Origin: Archilochus colubris
Lineage: Eukaryota > Chordata > Aves > Apodiformes > Trochilidae
Assembly: GCA_023079485.1 (NCBI GenBank)
Contig: CM041115.1
Span: forward strand, 25,231,505-25,295,504
DNA length: 64,000 nucleotides
Direction: 5' to 3'
In this document: piece by piece, positions 1-14,733 of the stretch
How the letters are laid out: each line of letters opens with the position of its first letter
Position numbering within the stretch: the stretch's first letter is position 1
Notes under the pieces: model-generated
What the model saw: only the letters and a program-made list of their open reading frames with translations
Told to the model about the DNA's origin: nothing
Databases searched by the model: none
Program-made: the position numbers and the translations under genes

Positions 1-2584
1 AAGTGCCCTTAGAATAGAGAAGTAGCACACATCTTACAAGGATGTGTGCCTTTAAAGGAAAAATAAGGAAGATTAAATAGCAATTTTATGTAACTTCTTT
101 ACATTTTTTACTTTTAAAGCATTTAAACATTAGGTAACTCAAGTACTGAATTTGTGGTGAATTTATTTATATGCATGGCTGTAATTTTTAAAATCAAAAG
201 GTCAACAATTTAGTCTTTCTGGTACAATAAAGCACCATTTGATTACTTTCTGCTACTGCATAATACCATTTAATTTGATTTTATGACAAGCAAGGTCCCT
301 AATGGAAGGGAAATGTACTGTATGAATTAGGTGCATCCTCTTATATTTACCATTGTTCATGCCATTGTAAATATTGTTACCGGTGCCAAATAAGAAAATA
401 GCAATACTTGAATTTCAAACAGTTTTGAGAACTATATATGACATGTGCTTGAATCTCATTGAGGTATCTAAGTGTGCTGGGATATTAAAAAAAAAAAAAA
501 TTAAAAAATGGAAAGTAACTCCAGAAAATGTGGGAACTAATGATGTAACCCATTGCACAAGAACAGGGTTCCCCACTTCATGTATATTTAATTAGTTATG
601 TAGGTCATGGGGAAAGATTGTTTCAGATAATGTACAGAAATCCTGCAACATGTTTTTCAGTATTAAGTGCACATAGCTCTTTCTTTAGATGGTTGAAATT
701 AACTATTCACACATCCGTTTCGTATGTAAGAGGCTAATGATTAGTAATAATTAGTAATCATAGTTTCAACTTGGTATATTGTCACTCATCTGATTACCAG
801 GTCTGGATTGTGATCTTGAGATTTTGAAGCACCTCACAGTTTACAGATACGAAGTTTATACTCTGGAATCAAGATTTAAAAAGAAGCATTCATGCAGTTC
901 CTATGGGAAGTGGCTTAGAACTTGCACACAGAAAGTTAAACTTATTAGTTTACTTGATAATGGGGCTACTGACAAATCTTTTATTGAATGAAAGTTGTTG
1001 CACATCAGGTTGTCAAAGATGGAAAGCCTTGGGTTTTTTGCTGACATAGACTTGAAATCTTGAACATCTGATGACATCACGTAGGGAATTAAAAGCAGCT
1101 TTAGATGTATGGGAGTAAAAGCAAAAGGATTCAAAGATATAAAACCAGTCAGTCAGAACAATAATGCGTTCAGCCATGGTTTGGGGAAAAAATCCTTCCA
1201 TTTCAAACCTCAATCTATTCTGGAACTCAGGAAAGTTTTAATTGATTATGTGAAATAATTTCACATTCTGCTACACTGAATATAAAGTTTGCGGTAACTG
1301 TCAACTCTCTTCATGATCTCGAGGTAACCTTTATCTGTTTTGGAGATATCAGTGTTAAGTTGTGTTCCAGAATGTTTGAGAAGAAAAGGAAATTAACTTT
1401 CTATGAGGAAGGGTACTGTAGCTGCCTTTTTACCTATACTTGACCTCTTGCCAATTCTCAAATGTTTTCATAATTGAAGCGCAGTTATTTTCAATATCTT
1501 CCAGAATTATGAATCATACCACCTTTTCTCTGAAGGGCCAAGCAAGACAGCAACTCAGCCAGAATTTGCTAAAAGGGTCTGATGGCCCTTGGGAATAATG
1601 GAGGATGAAGTGTAGCTCAGGGACTTTATCACCCTGTCAGTTTGACTCGCCCACTTGGAGTTAGGATGTAGTTTCAGCCAGGGGAATGTGGGCTGTGACA
1701 TTGGAGAGCTCTGAGATGAGATCCTCAAGAAAACTGGGGAACAGCAGATTCCTGCACAGGAAAATACTCGTGCATTTTAACACAGATAATTTTGTCACAG
1801 GAGCAGGAAGAAGAGCAGGTCTGGATGTTAGAACCAGAGGGCTAGGAAGAGGGTTCTCAGTGTAGGTAAGGAGGATCCCAGGCCACTTTTTTACTTGTAA
1901 GACTGATTTTAATAAACACGCCGTCTTGTCCCCCAAACTTATACATTTAACTCTTTTCTCTTACGATTAAATTCTTTCTTTTACACTTGAAAACTGAGAA
2001 CTCAAGAAAAGTGTCCATTTGCAACAACACATAGCCATCATATATTCAAAGATTTTAGAACTTTTAGAATCATATGCTTTATATGATGTGTTTCTAGAGT
2101 GTTAGAAGAAAACTGGCAGTCAGTCAGATCTTTGTTCCGAAGCCATGAAACCTGTTGCTGTTGTAGAGCTAGTATTCATGTAGATCCAGGTTTTAAAATG
2201 CTATGCTATAGGATTTTTTTTTTCCTTAAAAATATTTGGTATTTTGAAGATATATAATATTCTAGACCATCTGTTACAAATACTGACAGGAAAAAAATTG
2301 CCGTGTAGTGGTTGGATATTGGAGTCAAATTGACAGAAAGTCAGACACTTCATGGCTGGTTTTTTTTCCATTCTTTATGACTACGGCAAATTCAGCCATT
2401 TACATTCATAAACCCTTTAGCTACTCTTACACTTTGGGCATATTCTGTAGACTGGAAATCATAATAGATGCCCATCTCTATTTTCAATTTACAGTACCAT
2501 TATAAGCATCAGCTTTACCAGACTTTTTATTTAGCAAGTACATAGTTCATAGAGTTAGCAGTTTGTGCTGCCTCTCTATTATTT

Positions 2585-2602
2585 TGTTGTTGTTGTTGTT
2601 GT
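2585..2602 (+). repeat. (TTG)n microsatellite
   Basis: Six consecutive TTG units, followed by a T run. Confidence 0.85.
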
Positions 2603-5600
2603 TTTTAAATCAAAATTTCCCTGATTTGATATTGCTACCTTCATATTTACAGAAAATTGTCTTAACTTTTGTAGATTTAAACCAATTGTCCTTCAGATAT
2701 GCCCTCTGTCCTCAGTTTTAGTTTGCTCTTTAAACAGAATCCTATTTTAAAATGGCTGCTTTGTGATAAAAAATAAACCTGTTTTTTCAAGTTCTTCTTT
2801 CCAGATCCATGTTGATGTATAATTTCAGCTCTCATATTTGGTAGTTTTCCAAGTGCCTGTTTTCCATCTCTTAGTGTAGGAGCAAGCAAAAGAAATATTT
2901 TCATGTTTTAGCTGTAATAGTGAAGACTGAATGGATCTGAAGCTGTGTTTTGTTTCTGTTAGCAAAAAGCAATAGAATAAAAGATTCATAGTTCTGCTAT
3001 AAATATTGATCTGTGAATTTTGGCACAAGAAAACCAGTAATCTGATTATAACTAGGTGCAGTCTTTGTGAGTTCTGCACAAACTCTGGGTCACACAACTT
3101 TTAAGCAGTTTTGTGTCACCCAACATTTGAAAGCTGTTTTGTGAGCTTCTTAGATTTATCAGAGTTGTCAGTGTAGAAGTGGAATTGGCTAACAGACATT
3201 TAAAAGCCCTTCTGCCTCTCCAAATAGCATAGGAGCACTAAGAAAACAATATTGATTGATAAAATATTTGTTTCTCTGTCTAGAATCTTTGGCATGAATT
3301 CATTGCTCCTATGGAAGAAAGGATAGCCTAAAATTACATAGAACTAAGTTAGATGGGAAAAATAACTGCATTTGTGGTACGGATACATAATATACTTGGA
3401 GCTAGTTTATGTAATTATGAAAGTATGGATTGCTTTTACAAAGTATAAGTAGACAGAGGGAAAATGAACACTGAAAATAAAAAATTGATATGAAAGTGAT
3501 ATAAATCCAGGAAGCTCACAAATTGATTTGTTAAATTAATAGTTTAAATAGAGAACTAAAAGCTTCTTTCTAGTTTGATTCATGGCCAAAGGAAAGCTTA
3601 GGAGAAGGAAGATGTGAAGTATTAGGGAAAAGTCTCTCCAGTGAAAGTAACCTGGGAAATAATTATCCAGCTATCAAGGTCCAGGAAATAGCATTTTGTG
3701 TTCTATAAGCACATATAGAGCTTCAAACTGTTTGATAGCAAGTAAACAGGGGAAATTACAGAGAAAATTGGTGTACTTTAGGCTCCAAATTAGGCAAAAT
3801 GACCTGCAGAGGCACTACTTCAGAAACAAAAATGGACACAGCCTAAAGTAAGAAGCTTTGCAAATGCATTATCAGAGAGTAGGCACCAGGACATGACTGA
3901 AAAATATAAACATCAGAGAAAGGGATTTATTTTCTCTGCTTTGTAGAAATTGGATTCCTGAAATTCTGCTTTTGGATATCATAGATTACTAGAATTATTT
4001 GGAGTTTATCAAATCCTTCTCAGCCAGCAAAATAAGTAAGCATTAGAAGAAGAAGATAAAAAGAAACGGTTTTCATGAGAGACACTGTAATATTTTGTAC
4101 CTGTAATATACTATTTTTATAGTCCTACATGTCAATTAGACTATACAGACACAAGAACAGTCATCCATCCTGCCTGCTTCTCTGTTATCTTGAAAACTGG
4201 TATCTGTTACTCCCTGCAAAGATCTGCATTAATTATCAGGCCAAGACTCTCTTCCTTTTTGTAACTTTCAGATTCAGGCAGAACTGTAGCAAAATAAACA
4301 GTTCAAGTTCACTGTTTACACTTAAAAGATGAGATTGCTTTAAGTGATTGGAAGAATGCTGAAATTTTTTCTTCATCAGGTCTTCATATCTTCTTGTCTG
4401 TTGTAGTGGTAGCACAGTTCTGAAGACCCTATGCCTTGAAATAAAAAATCCAAGCCTACTGGTCGTGATTTCATGGTTGTCTGTGCAAAGTAGAACATGC
4501 TCAGCTCCTAGCCTTTTCTGCATGCAAGTGAGTATTTTGTAGTCAGGTTGTTCTTTCATGCAGAGTTACTTTATGCTTGACTTCCAGTCATCCTCTCTTC
4601 TTGTGGGTGATGCCATTTCCTAGATTTCTCTTTGACTGTCTCTGGTAGAAAGGACAAATTATGTGTGTTTTGAGATGCAGAGTAACTGTGAAAGGTAAGA
4701 TTCAAAGATTCTGGTTTTTCTCTCTTTTGGGAGTAATTTTTGACTTTACATACAGAGGATGTCAGTAGAAGGGGGAGAATCAATCCTTATGGAGAAAAAA
4801 AGGCGGAGATTTTGAGAAAAGTTTTGAAGAAGCAGAAATATTTAAAGGAAGAGGAGGGATGAGAGCACGAGGCAGAGAAAATATAACATGATTGGCAAAT
4901 TTAAATAACACTTTAACTTGTAATCAACCCTACTTCTCTGCTTTTTGAAGTTCCTAGACTTGTTACTTCATGGAAGACACAGATTCTGAAATTGACTGCC
5001 GTAACTTTTCCATTTATTTTACTTCTTACTAGGAGAAAAAAAGGAATAAAAAATTGATATTCCTGTGTATGTTTTGAAACTTACATAATAGAAGATGTAT
5101 GTCCTCTCTTGCCTCTAGCACTTTCCGGGTGCTATCCAAGGAGATTTAAATGCTTCATGTTCTCTATGTCTGGGACTAGGCTGATTATGCATATTTTGAA
5201 ATGAGGGGTAATTGTTTACTCAGTAAGTTAATGAAGCATCAAGTACAATTACTGATTCATAACCTGAATTATTTTACCATAGCTTTTGTATATAGGCAAA
5301 CCAGAAGAATGGTAGAGCTAACAATTCTTCTGCACTTTTTGGACTGATACTATGTCATAGAACATCAGCAAATCAACAGTCTGACCTGCTTCTAATGTAA
5401 ACAAATGGTTTAATATCATGCTGTAGTACTAGCACATAATGTGCTAACTCTTATCTAGGTTGAAATCACAATGTTTTTTAAAGGAAAGCTTCTTCATTAA
5501 TAACAAAAAAAAAACTTCGATAAGGAAATCCTATGCAGGTACATGAAAAATTGAATAAAAGGGAAAAAAAGGAAACAGTTGAGTACAAAGTGTTTTCATA

Positions 5601-6963
5601 ATATTTTTCATTCTACATGCCAAAAAGAATTTGTTAAAGAATTTTTATTTTGTTGTTGTTGATCGTCTACGTTTTTACAAACAGCTATCACTGCATATGT
5701 TAGTTTGAAGCCTAAACCCCTCAAACAAAGCTCAGTCAAATAGTACCTTAACTGGTCAGTAGTGTTGTTATTTCATCACTTTAATATCTCATAGACTGTA
5801 GGGAATACAGATCTATTAAATTTAAAAGTGTGATGATTACTTTATCAAATAAGTAGTCTGATAATTGTGATGAGATACTTCCATGAAATGTTTTCCAGAC
5901 ATGCAGTCATTCTTCAGCAGAGTTCTTCTTTATGATTTAGACAAGTAGAAAAGTATTTGTTGAACTAGCAAGGAAAAAGACCAATTTCTCATATTGTAGG
6001 AAACATTTTTCCTAGAAATTAATTCTCTATACTGAGGTAGCAATTTATCTGGGACTGGAGAAAACAAGCTGGTTTTGTGATTTTTTTTTTGACTGAAAAA
6101 TAATTATTAAAGCTCAGTGTCTTCACTCACTGTGTTCATAATCTGACATCAGTGGTACTGTTTGCTGCAAACACAGTTCCTACTCAGGGAAATTGCAAAG
6201 TATCAGCTGTATGCATAGAGATGCTTTTCAATGCATCTTTGACTATTATCTGAAAGTAATGATTGTATTTGCTACATGTAAGTTTATTACTAGTTATGTT
6301 TGGTGCTTCTTTATTGGTGATATTTGTTAAATACATTATAGTAAGTGAATCTGAAGAAGTTTCATACACATCCCCAGATGATTTGTTTTCTACTTACTCT
6401 TTTTTACTTCATAAATAGTCTAGTTTTAAAATTAAGTCCAAGCACTGGGCAATTACTATGCATGTTTACTTGTTCGTTTAGAAAGCAGAGTTTCACACAC
6501 AGATGCCTGTGCTTACATATCTTCAACTCAGTGCCTAACTCATTAATTTTCTGTCTTGTTTTTTGTTTCAGTGAATACTGGTTTTGATGTTAAAAAGTTT
6601 TTAAGTGGACAATAGTTACCTGCAACAAATGACAGTGATTTTAATGCAGATCTTGTCAAATATTCCCTATAAATATATTCTTTATAATTTGTATGTAGGT
6701 ATTTCATTGTGGCAATAATAACTGCAATACAGCTTTGCAGAATATTCAGAATAATACCACCCTTTACAAAAAAAGTAATAGTATTTTTAAAATAAAAAAA
6801 AATTTATGAAGTAATCCTTTTTTGTCTTACCTATGTAATCATGCACACTGCATGCAGAGTCACTGCAGTGCTATCTTTCTGGATCATCTTAAAACTTGTT
6901 TACAGAGTTATGTCCCTGGATATTTTGTTCCATGAACATATGAATCCAGATACATAAACCCTT

Positions 6964-6993
6964 CTTTCTTATGCTTTCTTGTGCTTTCTTATG
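6964..6993 (+). repeat. Three tandem copies of a decamer
   Basis: CTTTCTTATG, CTTTCTTGTG and CTTTCTTATG follow one another directly. This is a short minisatellite-like expansion with one substitution in the middle copy. Confidence 0.8.
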
Positions 6994-8953
6994 CAAGTGA
7001 AAATTCTCCTTTTTGTCTGTAAATATTTTGCTTCACCAGGACAACCAGCCTGTCTCACTGACTTACCCATTATTCTAACTGTGTTACATGCAGAGCATCT
7101 AATTTAAGTTGATACTTGTATTCCTCCATATGAGAAATATTTTCTGCAGTAGGATGTGCTGAAAAATATCTAGGTCATTATTCTGAATATAGGTCGTGAT
7201 TCAGGTTTTTTTGCTGTGGGGAAAAAATTAAAAGAATTTGCTAAAGGAACTAGGAAGCAAAACGAAGGCTTAAATAATCAGCATACCAACAAGAAAGTAC
7301 AATACAGAAATTAGCTATACATAGGTTAGCTGCTTGGCCCTAGAAGTTATTCTAAAACCATATATTGAGGTTCTGTAGGGAACATCGTCTCTATTCATCT
7401 GATGTGGAAGATCTGGCTTCTAATATGCATGCGTTTCAATGTATATGCATTTGACCAGCTTCTACCATTAGCTTTGCATATACTGCTAATATTGTTGCTG
7501 TCAGTGGTATAGGCTGTAATGATACAGGCTGTCTGTACATACTTATCCTAAGTGCAGTATCAGTTTCATTATGATCAGGTGGCCCTTTATGAAAACATGA
7601 GTGAGAAGCACATGCAACAGTAGCCTGTTCAGTAATATGGTATCAGCTACAGAAATAACTTCTCACTTTAACCATGGTAACAGTCTAATTTCTGGACTCA
7701 AAGGAATAATGTATAATACTTATTGTCTGTAAACCTGGAAAAGTTGATCATATGTTGATTAAAAACTTACATGTAAAATACTGCTGTTTGCCACTTAACC
7801 ACATAGTTTGTAGTGTAAAGGGGGAGAAAATCTCATTAGGCTGAATTTAGATGCCTCCTAGGACAGTCTCTAACATATCAAGGATGATGTGAATTCGGAG
7901 CAGTCAAGACTGTTCTCCAAGGAAACCCAAGAATAGCTACTCAATCTGTACCTCACGTACTGGGTTTTCAATTTTCTCTTCAGACACCTGGCAATACTCC
8001 ATAACAGCCTGGTGCCAAAAGTAAATGGCTCATCATCCCTAAACACCTAGCTACAGAGGTGCGTAGAAATCTTTCAAAATTAGAAATCTAATCAAAAGAA
8101 TGAGACATCTGTTTTCAATTACTTTTGTCAATGAAGTTTAATAATCATCTTTATCCTGTCAAAAGAATTTATGGTAAAGCTGTTTCACATGGACATACCT
8201 AGTTTCATTTGAAACTGGGCTACAGTGGCTTGTTTCTAAGACATTTCCTTTTAAAAATTTTGGATTTAAAATTGTGGTTAAAAAGAAGTCTGATATTTGC
8301 AAAACTGCTAGAGAAGGAATTAGTTTGTACCTCTGGCATAATTACAGAGTGGGTTATAGAATTCCTCCTATTAGTTTGTTCTTGTTCCATAATAAGTTTA
8401 ATTTGTTCTGGTTCCACAGCTGATTATATTTCTAGGATGAAGAATGGAGGGCAGTTTGAGAGAGAGAAGTTATAATTATTCATGTTCTGGTTTAAACCCT
8501 ATGTGTGTAAACACTATCGTTTATTGTCTCACACAAAACTAACATTAGTTGCGTGATCTTCAATATATCACACTAGATATTTAAAATTCATTTACCAGTG
8601 CTTACCACATACCTGTTTTAACTAGGACTATTTCTGACAGAACAGTCTGAAATGGATGTGGACCTAAACTTAGTAAATGTATTACTTTAATGTTTTAATA
8701 TATTATCAACCTGGTACTTTTTCTAGCATCTTGTTCTGTTAGAAATAATTTTATGAATACTTTAGTGTATATGCAGCATGTCCATATGATTGTAACTGCT
8801 GCAAATATATATTTATGATTATATTTATGAATAAACCTAATTGGAACAATTGAATATGAAATGTTAATATGACTTTTTAATTGTCTTTATAAGGACAGCT
8901 CATCTGCAGTCCTGTATTTGCATATATTAAACTCATTACATCAAAAACTCGGA

Positions 8954-8964
8954 GGGGGGGGGGG
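8954..8964 (+). repeat. G11 homopolymer
   Basis: Eleven consecutive G within a G-rich patch (about 8951-8972) in otherwise AT-rich intron. It is prone to length error in sequencing and could form a G-quadruplex. Confidence 0.8.
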
Positions 8965-11892
8965 AAGGGCGGGCATTGTTATGCAAGGAAGATGGAAATG
9001 TTGGTGAATCTGAAGAATGTCAGTTATGTAGTTAGAAGTTCTTCATTCATAGTTCTTGAAAAATACATACTCCTGTGTGGAAATATGCCTGTCAATTTAA
9101 AAGATTAGGTCAGGACTAGTAGTTGATTTGGGCAATTAAAAATTCATCCTTCTTGTGTTGATGGCAAATGCTTGTTAGTAAATCTCATTATGTTCTAGAT
9201 GCTGTAAAAGTGCATGCCTATTATTTAAAAACTAAATTCATAGATTACACATACAATAATTTATACCTGATATAGGTAGAAAATTGAGGTAATTTTATAG
9301 TGGAAATATGACAGAACTATAACTGAAGGGGCTGTGCAGGACATTCATGTAATTCATCACTTGTTCTGTACTAATAGTCTGTTTTCTGTAGAAATCCATT
9401 AAATATGATAGGAAGATGGATTGTGATCTATTTATGAATGACATTATAATTGGTACATATGGTAATTAAGATCAGCTTATAGAAATGTTGTCTGCAGGGT
9501 ACCTTGGTGGGCTAGAAATCTGGAATAAACTGAGGTGGGTGGAACCTAGTAATTTCAGAACTAGTAGAAGTACATTCAACAGGCAACTGCTGAACTTCTG
9601 GTTTCTGTTAATAAATGTATAATTTCTTCAGAACATGGTCAAAACATTATTTCTGATGCTTAAATGTGAACGGAGGGCTTTAAAGCTCTAATATGAAACA
9701 CCCATTTACAAAAAAACAAAGGGCAAGGTTGCTGTTCAGCTAATGATACTTCCTCCTCTGTAAGATATTTGTGTTACTGTCTCTCATGTGAATACCAAGT
9801 AGCACAAAATTCATTGTTGCCATTACATTGGAACTCCAATGCAAATAAAACACATAAATGTGCGAGATTTAAAAAAAGATATGACAGTAACTATATATTC
9901 TTTGTCATAAAAACAGCTCAAAACTGGAAGTGCAGATACATGAAAAATTCATCCCTTTTGCTTGCTAGTGTAGCTTCACAAGCAGGCAGTAGAGCATGCG
10001 TCCAACTACTGAGCAATGACTATGCAGTTGTTGTACACAAAAGAAAATCAGCACAAGTTTGTGTCCTAACCGTGGTTGAGGATTATTTCTAAAACGGGCA
10101 CTGAGACTGTAAATGTAAATTTGCGTGTATTCTGTATGGAGTGTGTAGCCAGTCATCACAAGATGCTGGAGTGCTGCTTTGCAGTACATTTTATCTACAG
10201 TCTTAACAATTTTAACAAGTTTAAGGGGCTGCTCAGTTAAGCTTCTTCTGCTTGAAAAGGAAAATCAGCAGCTTACAAGATAACCAAGATCTGAAATGTA
10301 TAGCCTCCTATAATATTCCTTCTGGCATGTGTCATGGAAAAATAAATGAGCTTGGCATCAGGCCCTGAAGTTCTATTAACATGGAATATTTTGAACCTGA
10401 GAAAGGCTTTTCAAATAATACATGCCTTTGTAATCCATACCCAAAGAGAAGTCTGAACACAGCAGGCATTTGTCATTAGTTTGGTTCAGTTTTTATTACT
10501 TCCTGCAAGTCCCTGTCACGAACTAGGACCCTGTTGTGTGATACACAAGGCCAATGCCCTTAATCTACACAAAGTAATAGAATTGCAAATGAAATAAAAA
10601 ATAGAAAATAAAAAAGATTAATTGCCATTATGATATTCATTAAATTTTACCCTCAAAAAATCAGATAAAATTTCTTCATGGATTGGAGTAGCAGTTTTCT
10701 CTGTTACTACATTATTTTAGCAGTCATTAAAAAATTCAGTCATTTAACAGTTTACAAAACATTAGCTCCAGAATAGAGATTTTGCCACGTTTAGAATTCC
10801 TCTCAGGCTAAACCTTTGTGTTGGTTAAAATGGTGAATTATTCTGCAGAACATTGCAAAAAGAAAAATACTGTTTTTCCCATGTTAAATGCTCTATAGAC
10901 ATTCTTGCTTGAAATGCTGTGACACCTGCAGACTTTGGGATTGGGATGTGACATTTAGAAGAACATGGTCCTAGTATCAAAGACTGCCCTCCTCTGGAAA
11001 ATCGACTCAATCTAAATTAAAAATCTTAAAAGCATTGCGGCTCATACACGCTTGAAGAAGTTGAGTGAAGCATCTGAAGCCTTGTTAGTATTGAGCATAA
11101 GTCCCCACTGCTCCCTGAGATGATCAGCTGACCTTGGCCACAGAGCAAAGGAAAAACCAGGGATAATACTTCAGTACAGAACTTGTTCTGCCTTGCCCGC
11201 TCTCCCCATTTGTGGATTAAGCTAGGCTTGGTGTTGTAATTGAAAGTAGAACATTTGTCTGTTCTTTGCTGGCAAATGACAGTTTGCTATTGTTACAAAG
11301 AAAGTGCCCTTCCCAAAGCTGAGCAGTCAAAACTATACTGAAGGAAGGGAGAGGGAGTAGGAAAGTTCAAAAGAGTATGAACTGGAAGCTGGGAAAAAAA
11401 GAAAATCTGGGAAGCTGAAATGAAGAAGACAGGGATGAGCTAATGAAGGAACTAAAACAGCAGAACAAGGACAGTGAGACTGGATACTACTCTTGGGAAC
11501 TGCGAGAGAGAAGGCTGGGTGTTGTAACAATTGTGCTCAGTCAATCCAGCTGTGCTGTGAGCAGAAGGACACACCAAGAGTTAAACACTAAAGTTCGGAG
11601 CGGTTTAAAGCGTGGAAGAAGAGGAAATGGGCTTGATGGTCCATCAATCTCAAGTGCTTTGGAATAAGTTGGACACTCTCCTGTGCCAGGGATCTTGGAC
11701 CTATGGGATGGGAATGTGCAATCATGCAGTTTTGTTTCCAGGCATGACAGTGCAGTTGCACTGGACAACTCGCATTATCTAGAGTGACCTGTTTAGAGCT
11801 GGTAGCTCTTAATGATCATTTTATGGGTATATATAGACATATACCTATATACATGTGTGTTTATATATGTATATTCTCATAAAATTTTTGAT

Positions 11893-12404
11893 GCTGCCCT
11901 ACCTTGAGCACTGTGTACCATTTTGGGTGCCTCAGCATAAGGAAGACATCAGGAAGACAATCAGACTATTAGAGTGTATCCAGGGGGAAAGATCTTGAGG
12001 GTAAGACTTGCCAGGAATGACTGATGTCGTTTGGCTTATTCATCTTGGAGAAGGCTGAGAGTTGACCTCATTATGGTCTACAACTTCCTTAAGGCTGACA
12101 AAGGAGCAGGTGGTGCTGATCTCTCTCTGGTAACCAGGAACAGGACATGGGGAAATGGAATGAAGCTGCATGAGGGGAAGTTCAGATTGTGTATTAGGAA
12201 AATGTTCTTCACTGAAGGAAGGGTTAATCACCGCCACAAGCTTACCAGGGAAGTGATAATAGCACGCCTGTCAGTGTTTAAGGAGCATCTGGGGAACACT
12301 ATTTGTCATGTGATTTAGTTGTAGGTAGTCCTGCAAGGAGCAGAGAGTTGTACTCAATAATTCTTATGGTTCCCTTCCAACTCAAGATACTGTATGATTC
12401 TATA
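11893..12404 (+). mobile_element. CR1 LINE 3' fragment, degraded
   Basis: A 5'-truncated CR1 covering the C-terminal part of ORF2 and the 3' UTR. It starts at the motif for a conserved ORF2 block (LPYLEHCV, matching the usual RPHLEYCV). It passes through the region equivalent to [11 protein letters not shown] (here broken) and ends with a TCCCTTCCAACTC block and a degenerate GATTCTATAA terminus. Stops and frameshifts are scattered throughout, and divergence is higher than in the copies near 14.7 and 21.1 kb. Confidence 0.85.
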
Positions 12405-14733
12405 AATATTTATGGCATTAGGATGAAGAGTATGTAAAATGTAACAGATTCTAAGAGTGCTAGGTCTCAGGAGAGGGAGGTCCTTACTGAGACATGATGT
12501 GGGATGGGCAGCAGTTCTCCCCAAGGGTGATGGTTAGGAAATAGCTGCTTTTAAGGTAGGTCAGCTTTTTTGACAAAGTACTGACTCTTGCTTTGAAAGC
12601 TTCAGGATTCTGGAGATTGAGCAGCATAAAATTGTTGCCATCCTTGTAGTACCATGTAGTTCCGGGTTTAAGAAGTGTGGCCAATAAACATCAATGTTAG
12701 CAGTGAAATACATTAAAAATTTTGCCCAGCCCTTGATAAGGACATTTTTTTTCTTTCTTCAAGGGAGAAATTCAGGTGTCTGCAGCTTTTAAAGCCAGAT
12801 ATGTACATAAAATCACTATTAGTGACTTAAAGATGTGGGACAACCCTATTTGAATAATTAGTAATTCCTTTTGTTACTCAAGATTGTATCCTGTATCACC
12901 AGAAATTCATTTAAGTAAGTATATGACTTAGCAAAAACATAGCTTATATTTTATGTTTTTAACTTAGCATACAGCAAGTGTCATATTTTCTAATTTTTTT
13001 TTTTCCCTTGCCTGTGATTTGTATCAGGCACCATTTACCTAGAAATTAGGAATCTTTTAAATGTGCAAATCCAACATTTCATCTTTCGTGCTTCTGGTTA
13101 AATAAAGCTACTGTGAATGCAGAGAATGCATAAGAAATGAGGCTTATCAAAATTTGTTTCATGCCAAAAGTCCAAACACACCTAAATTCTTTAATCTTCA
13201 TCTAAGGCAGCATTCACAGTTAACTGCCTACCTATTGCCACAGGTACTAGAAGATGAATGAACAGCAAATAGTAGGACTCTAAACATGGCAAAACAGATC
13301 TTAAACTCTTATTTACCTTCTAAAAGATATTCTGTTGCTTTTAAGTAGATACAGTCCCCACATGAGGGAAGTGGAGAGTTTCTTTATTTCCTCTTGTTTC
13401 CATTATATTTTTGTATTAGGAATTAATTAATTTAAATTGCATTGTTGCAGCATTTTGGAAGTTCCTGGAGCAATACAGGAAGAAGCTGTTGAAGGGCTTT
13501 ATAAACAACCTGACTGATGTTTGGTTCTTGGCAGTCACATGGTATTCATTTACTGAATATCATATTATGATAATATAGTCATATTAATGTTTCTGGGCAT
13601 TTTGTAGCTTTTTCTATCATCTTCCAGGTCTACAACAGAATTGGTTTTCTGCTATATGCAGCTATTACAGCATGAAGCATTACAGGATGTTTGGTCTATG
13701 CTTTCTAAGCATTAATTAGTACCTATTGGTTTTGTTGATGTAACCCCTTCTTCAGGGTGCCCCTCCATAGGTCCAAGTATGGAGCTTGTTATTCCTTTGC
13801 CCTGCAGGACCTTGTTTTTTCCTGAATACCACTGGTCCTTTAAATTGTCCTTTGAGGATCTGTAAGTACTGAGTTGTATTTGAGTCCTGACTGATCTCCT
13901 TAGAAAAATAACTTTTTCTTACATTTTTTGTTGTGCTAAATTTTATTAAAGATTACAGAGTAAATACTGATTACCAATTCAGTTTAATGAATTAGATTGC
14001 AAAATATCACAATTCATACCAGTATTACACACCATCTATCTAATTAATGAGAACTTTTCAGGTTCTTGAGAAAAAAATACATTTGATAGGCTAATTTATA
14101 GTGGCTTTTCTTTTCTCTAGATAATACTGAGCAATTTGTTGTTGTTGTTTTGTTGTTTCATTTATTTCCCTTGTGTATTATTATTTCTTATTTTCTTTCC
14201 TTGCATGAAACTATTCATCTTGAATCCTTTTTTACTGTAGTCTGCAAAGTAACCTTGAGATACTGGAAAGTACTGAAATTCAGTCTCTGGTATAATTGGA
14301 TTTTGAAAGTATTGTTTGTACCTGGTAACCAGCTTTGCAAGTCAGGATAACAGTAGAGATAACTAATCTTGAGATAAGCATTTCAGAGAAATGTTTTGCA
14401 AAGTGCTTGATGGTCATCAAGCATTCTTTGTTGTGGAGACCTGGACTGGGTAATACCACTGGAAAAAGGGAGAGCATCCTTTTTTTTCTTCACATATTCA
14501 GGGAATTACTAATGCTAGAAATTGTCCTTAGTCTCAGCATATACTATTTATAACTTTGTTGCAAGGTGCTAAAAAGACAGGAAGTGGAGGACGGGTGGAG
14601 TGGAAACCAGCTACAGGGATGGATGGAGTGCACTGCTACTAAAGCAGGGGAAAATCTGGCAGCCTTATCAGCCTTATCTCTCTTTGATAGAAATCAAAGC
14701 AATCAATTTTGTAGATCATACTGATACAACATA
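12405..14733 (+). other. FBXL17 intron between CR1 copies
   Basis: AT-rich sequence without recognisable genes or transposons. It contains a T11 run (12994-13004) and a (GTT)n-like patch (14137-14158). Confidence 0.55.

Larger units (their letters stand above)
1..11892 (+). other. FBXL17 large intron, 5' part of window (no CR1)
   Basis: AT-rich noncoding sequence with no exon, RNA gene or transposon that I can recognise on either strand. Visible low-complexity items are an A14 run (487-500), a (TTG)n tract (2585-2602), three copies of a CTTTCTTATG-like decamer (6964-6993), a G11 run (8954-8964) and a TA/CA-rich patch (about 11826-11876). Open frames here are short, lack family resemblance and behave as chance ORFs. 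Confidence 0.6.

Noticed and set aside
1013..1213. Overlapping minus-strand frames around 0.9-1.2 kb as a possible DNA-transposon relic
   Set aside because: I could not match any transposase motif. The frames are short and independent.
9769..10092. A 107-codon plus-strand open frame outside CR1
   Set aside because: Composition is intron-like, no family resemblance, and an overlapping minus-strand frame is equally open.
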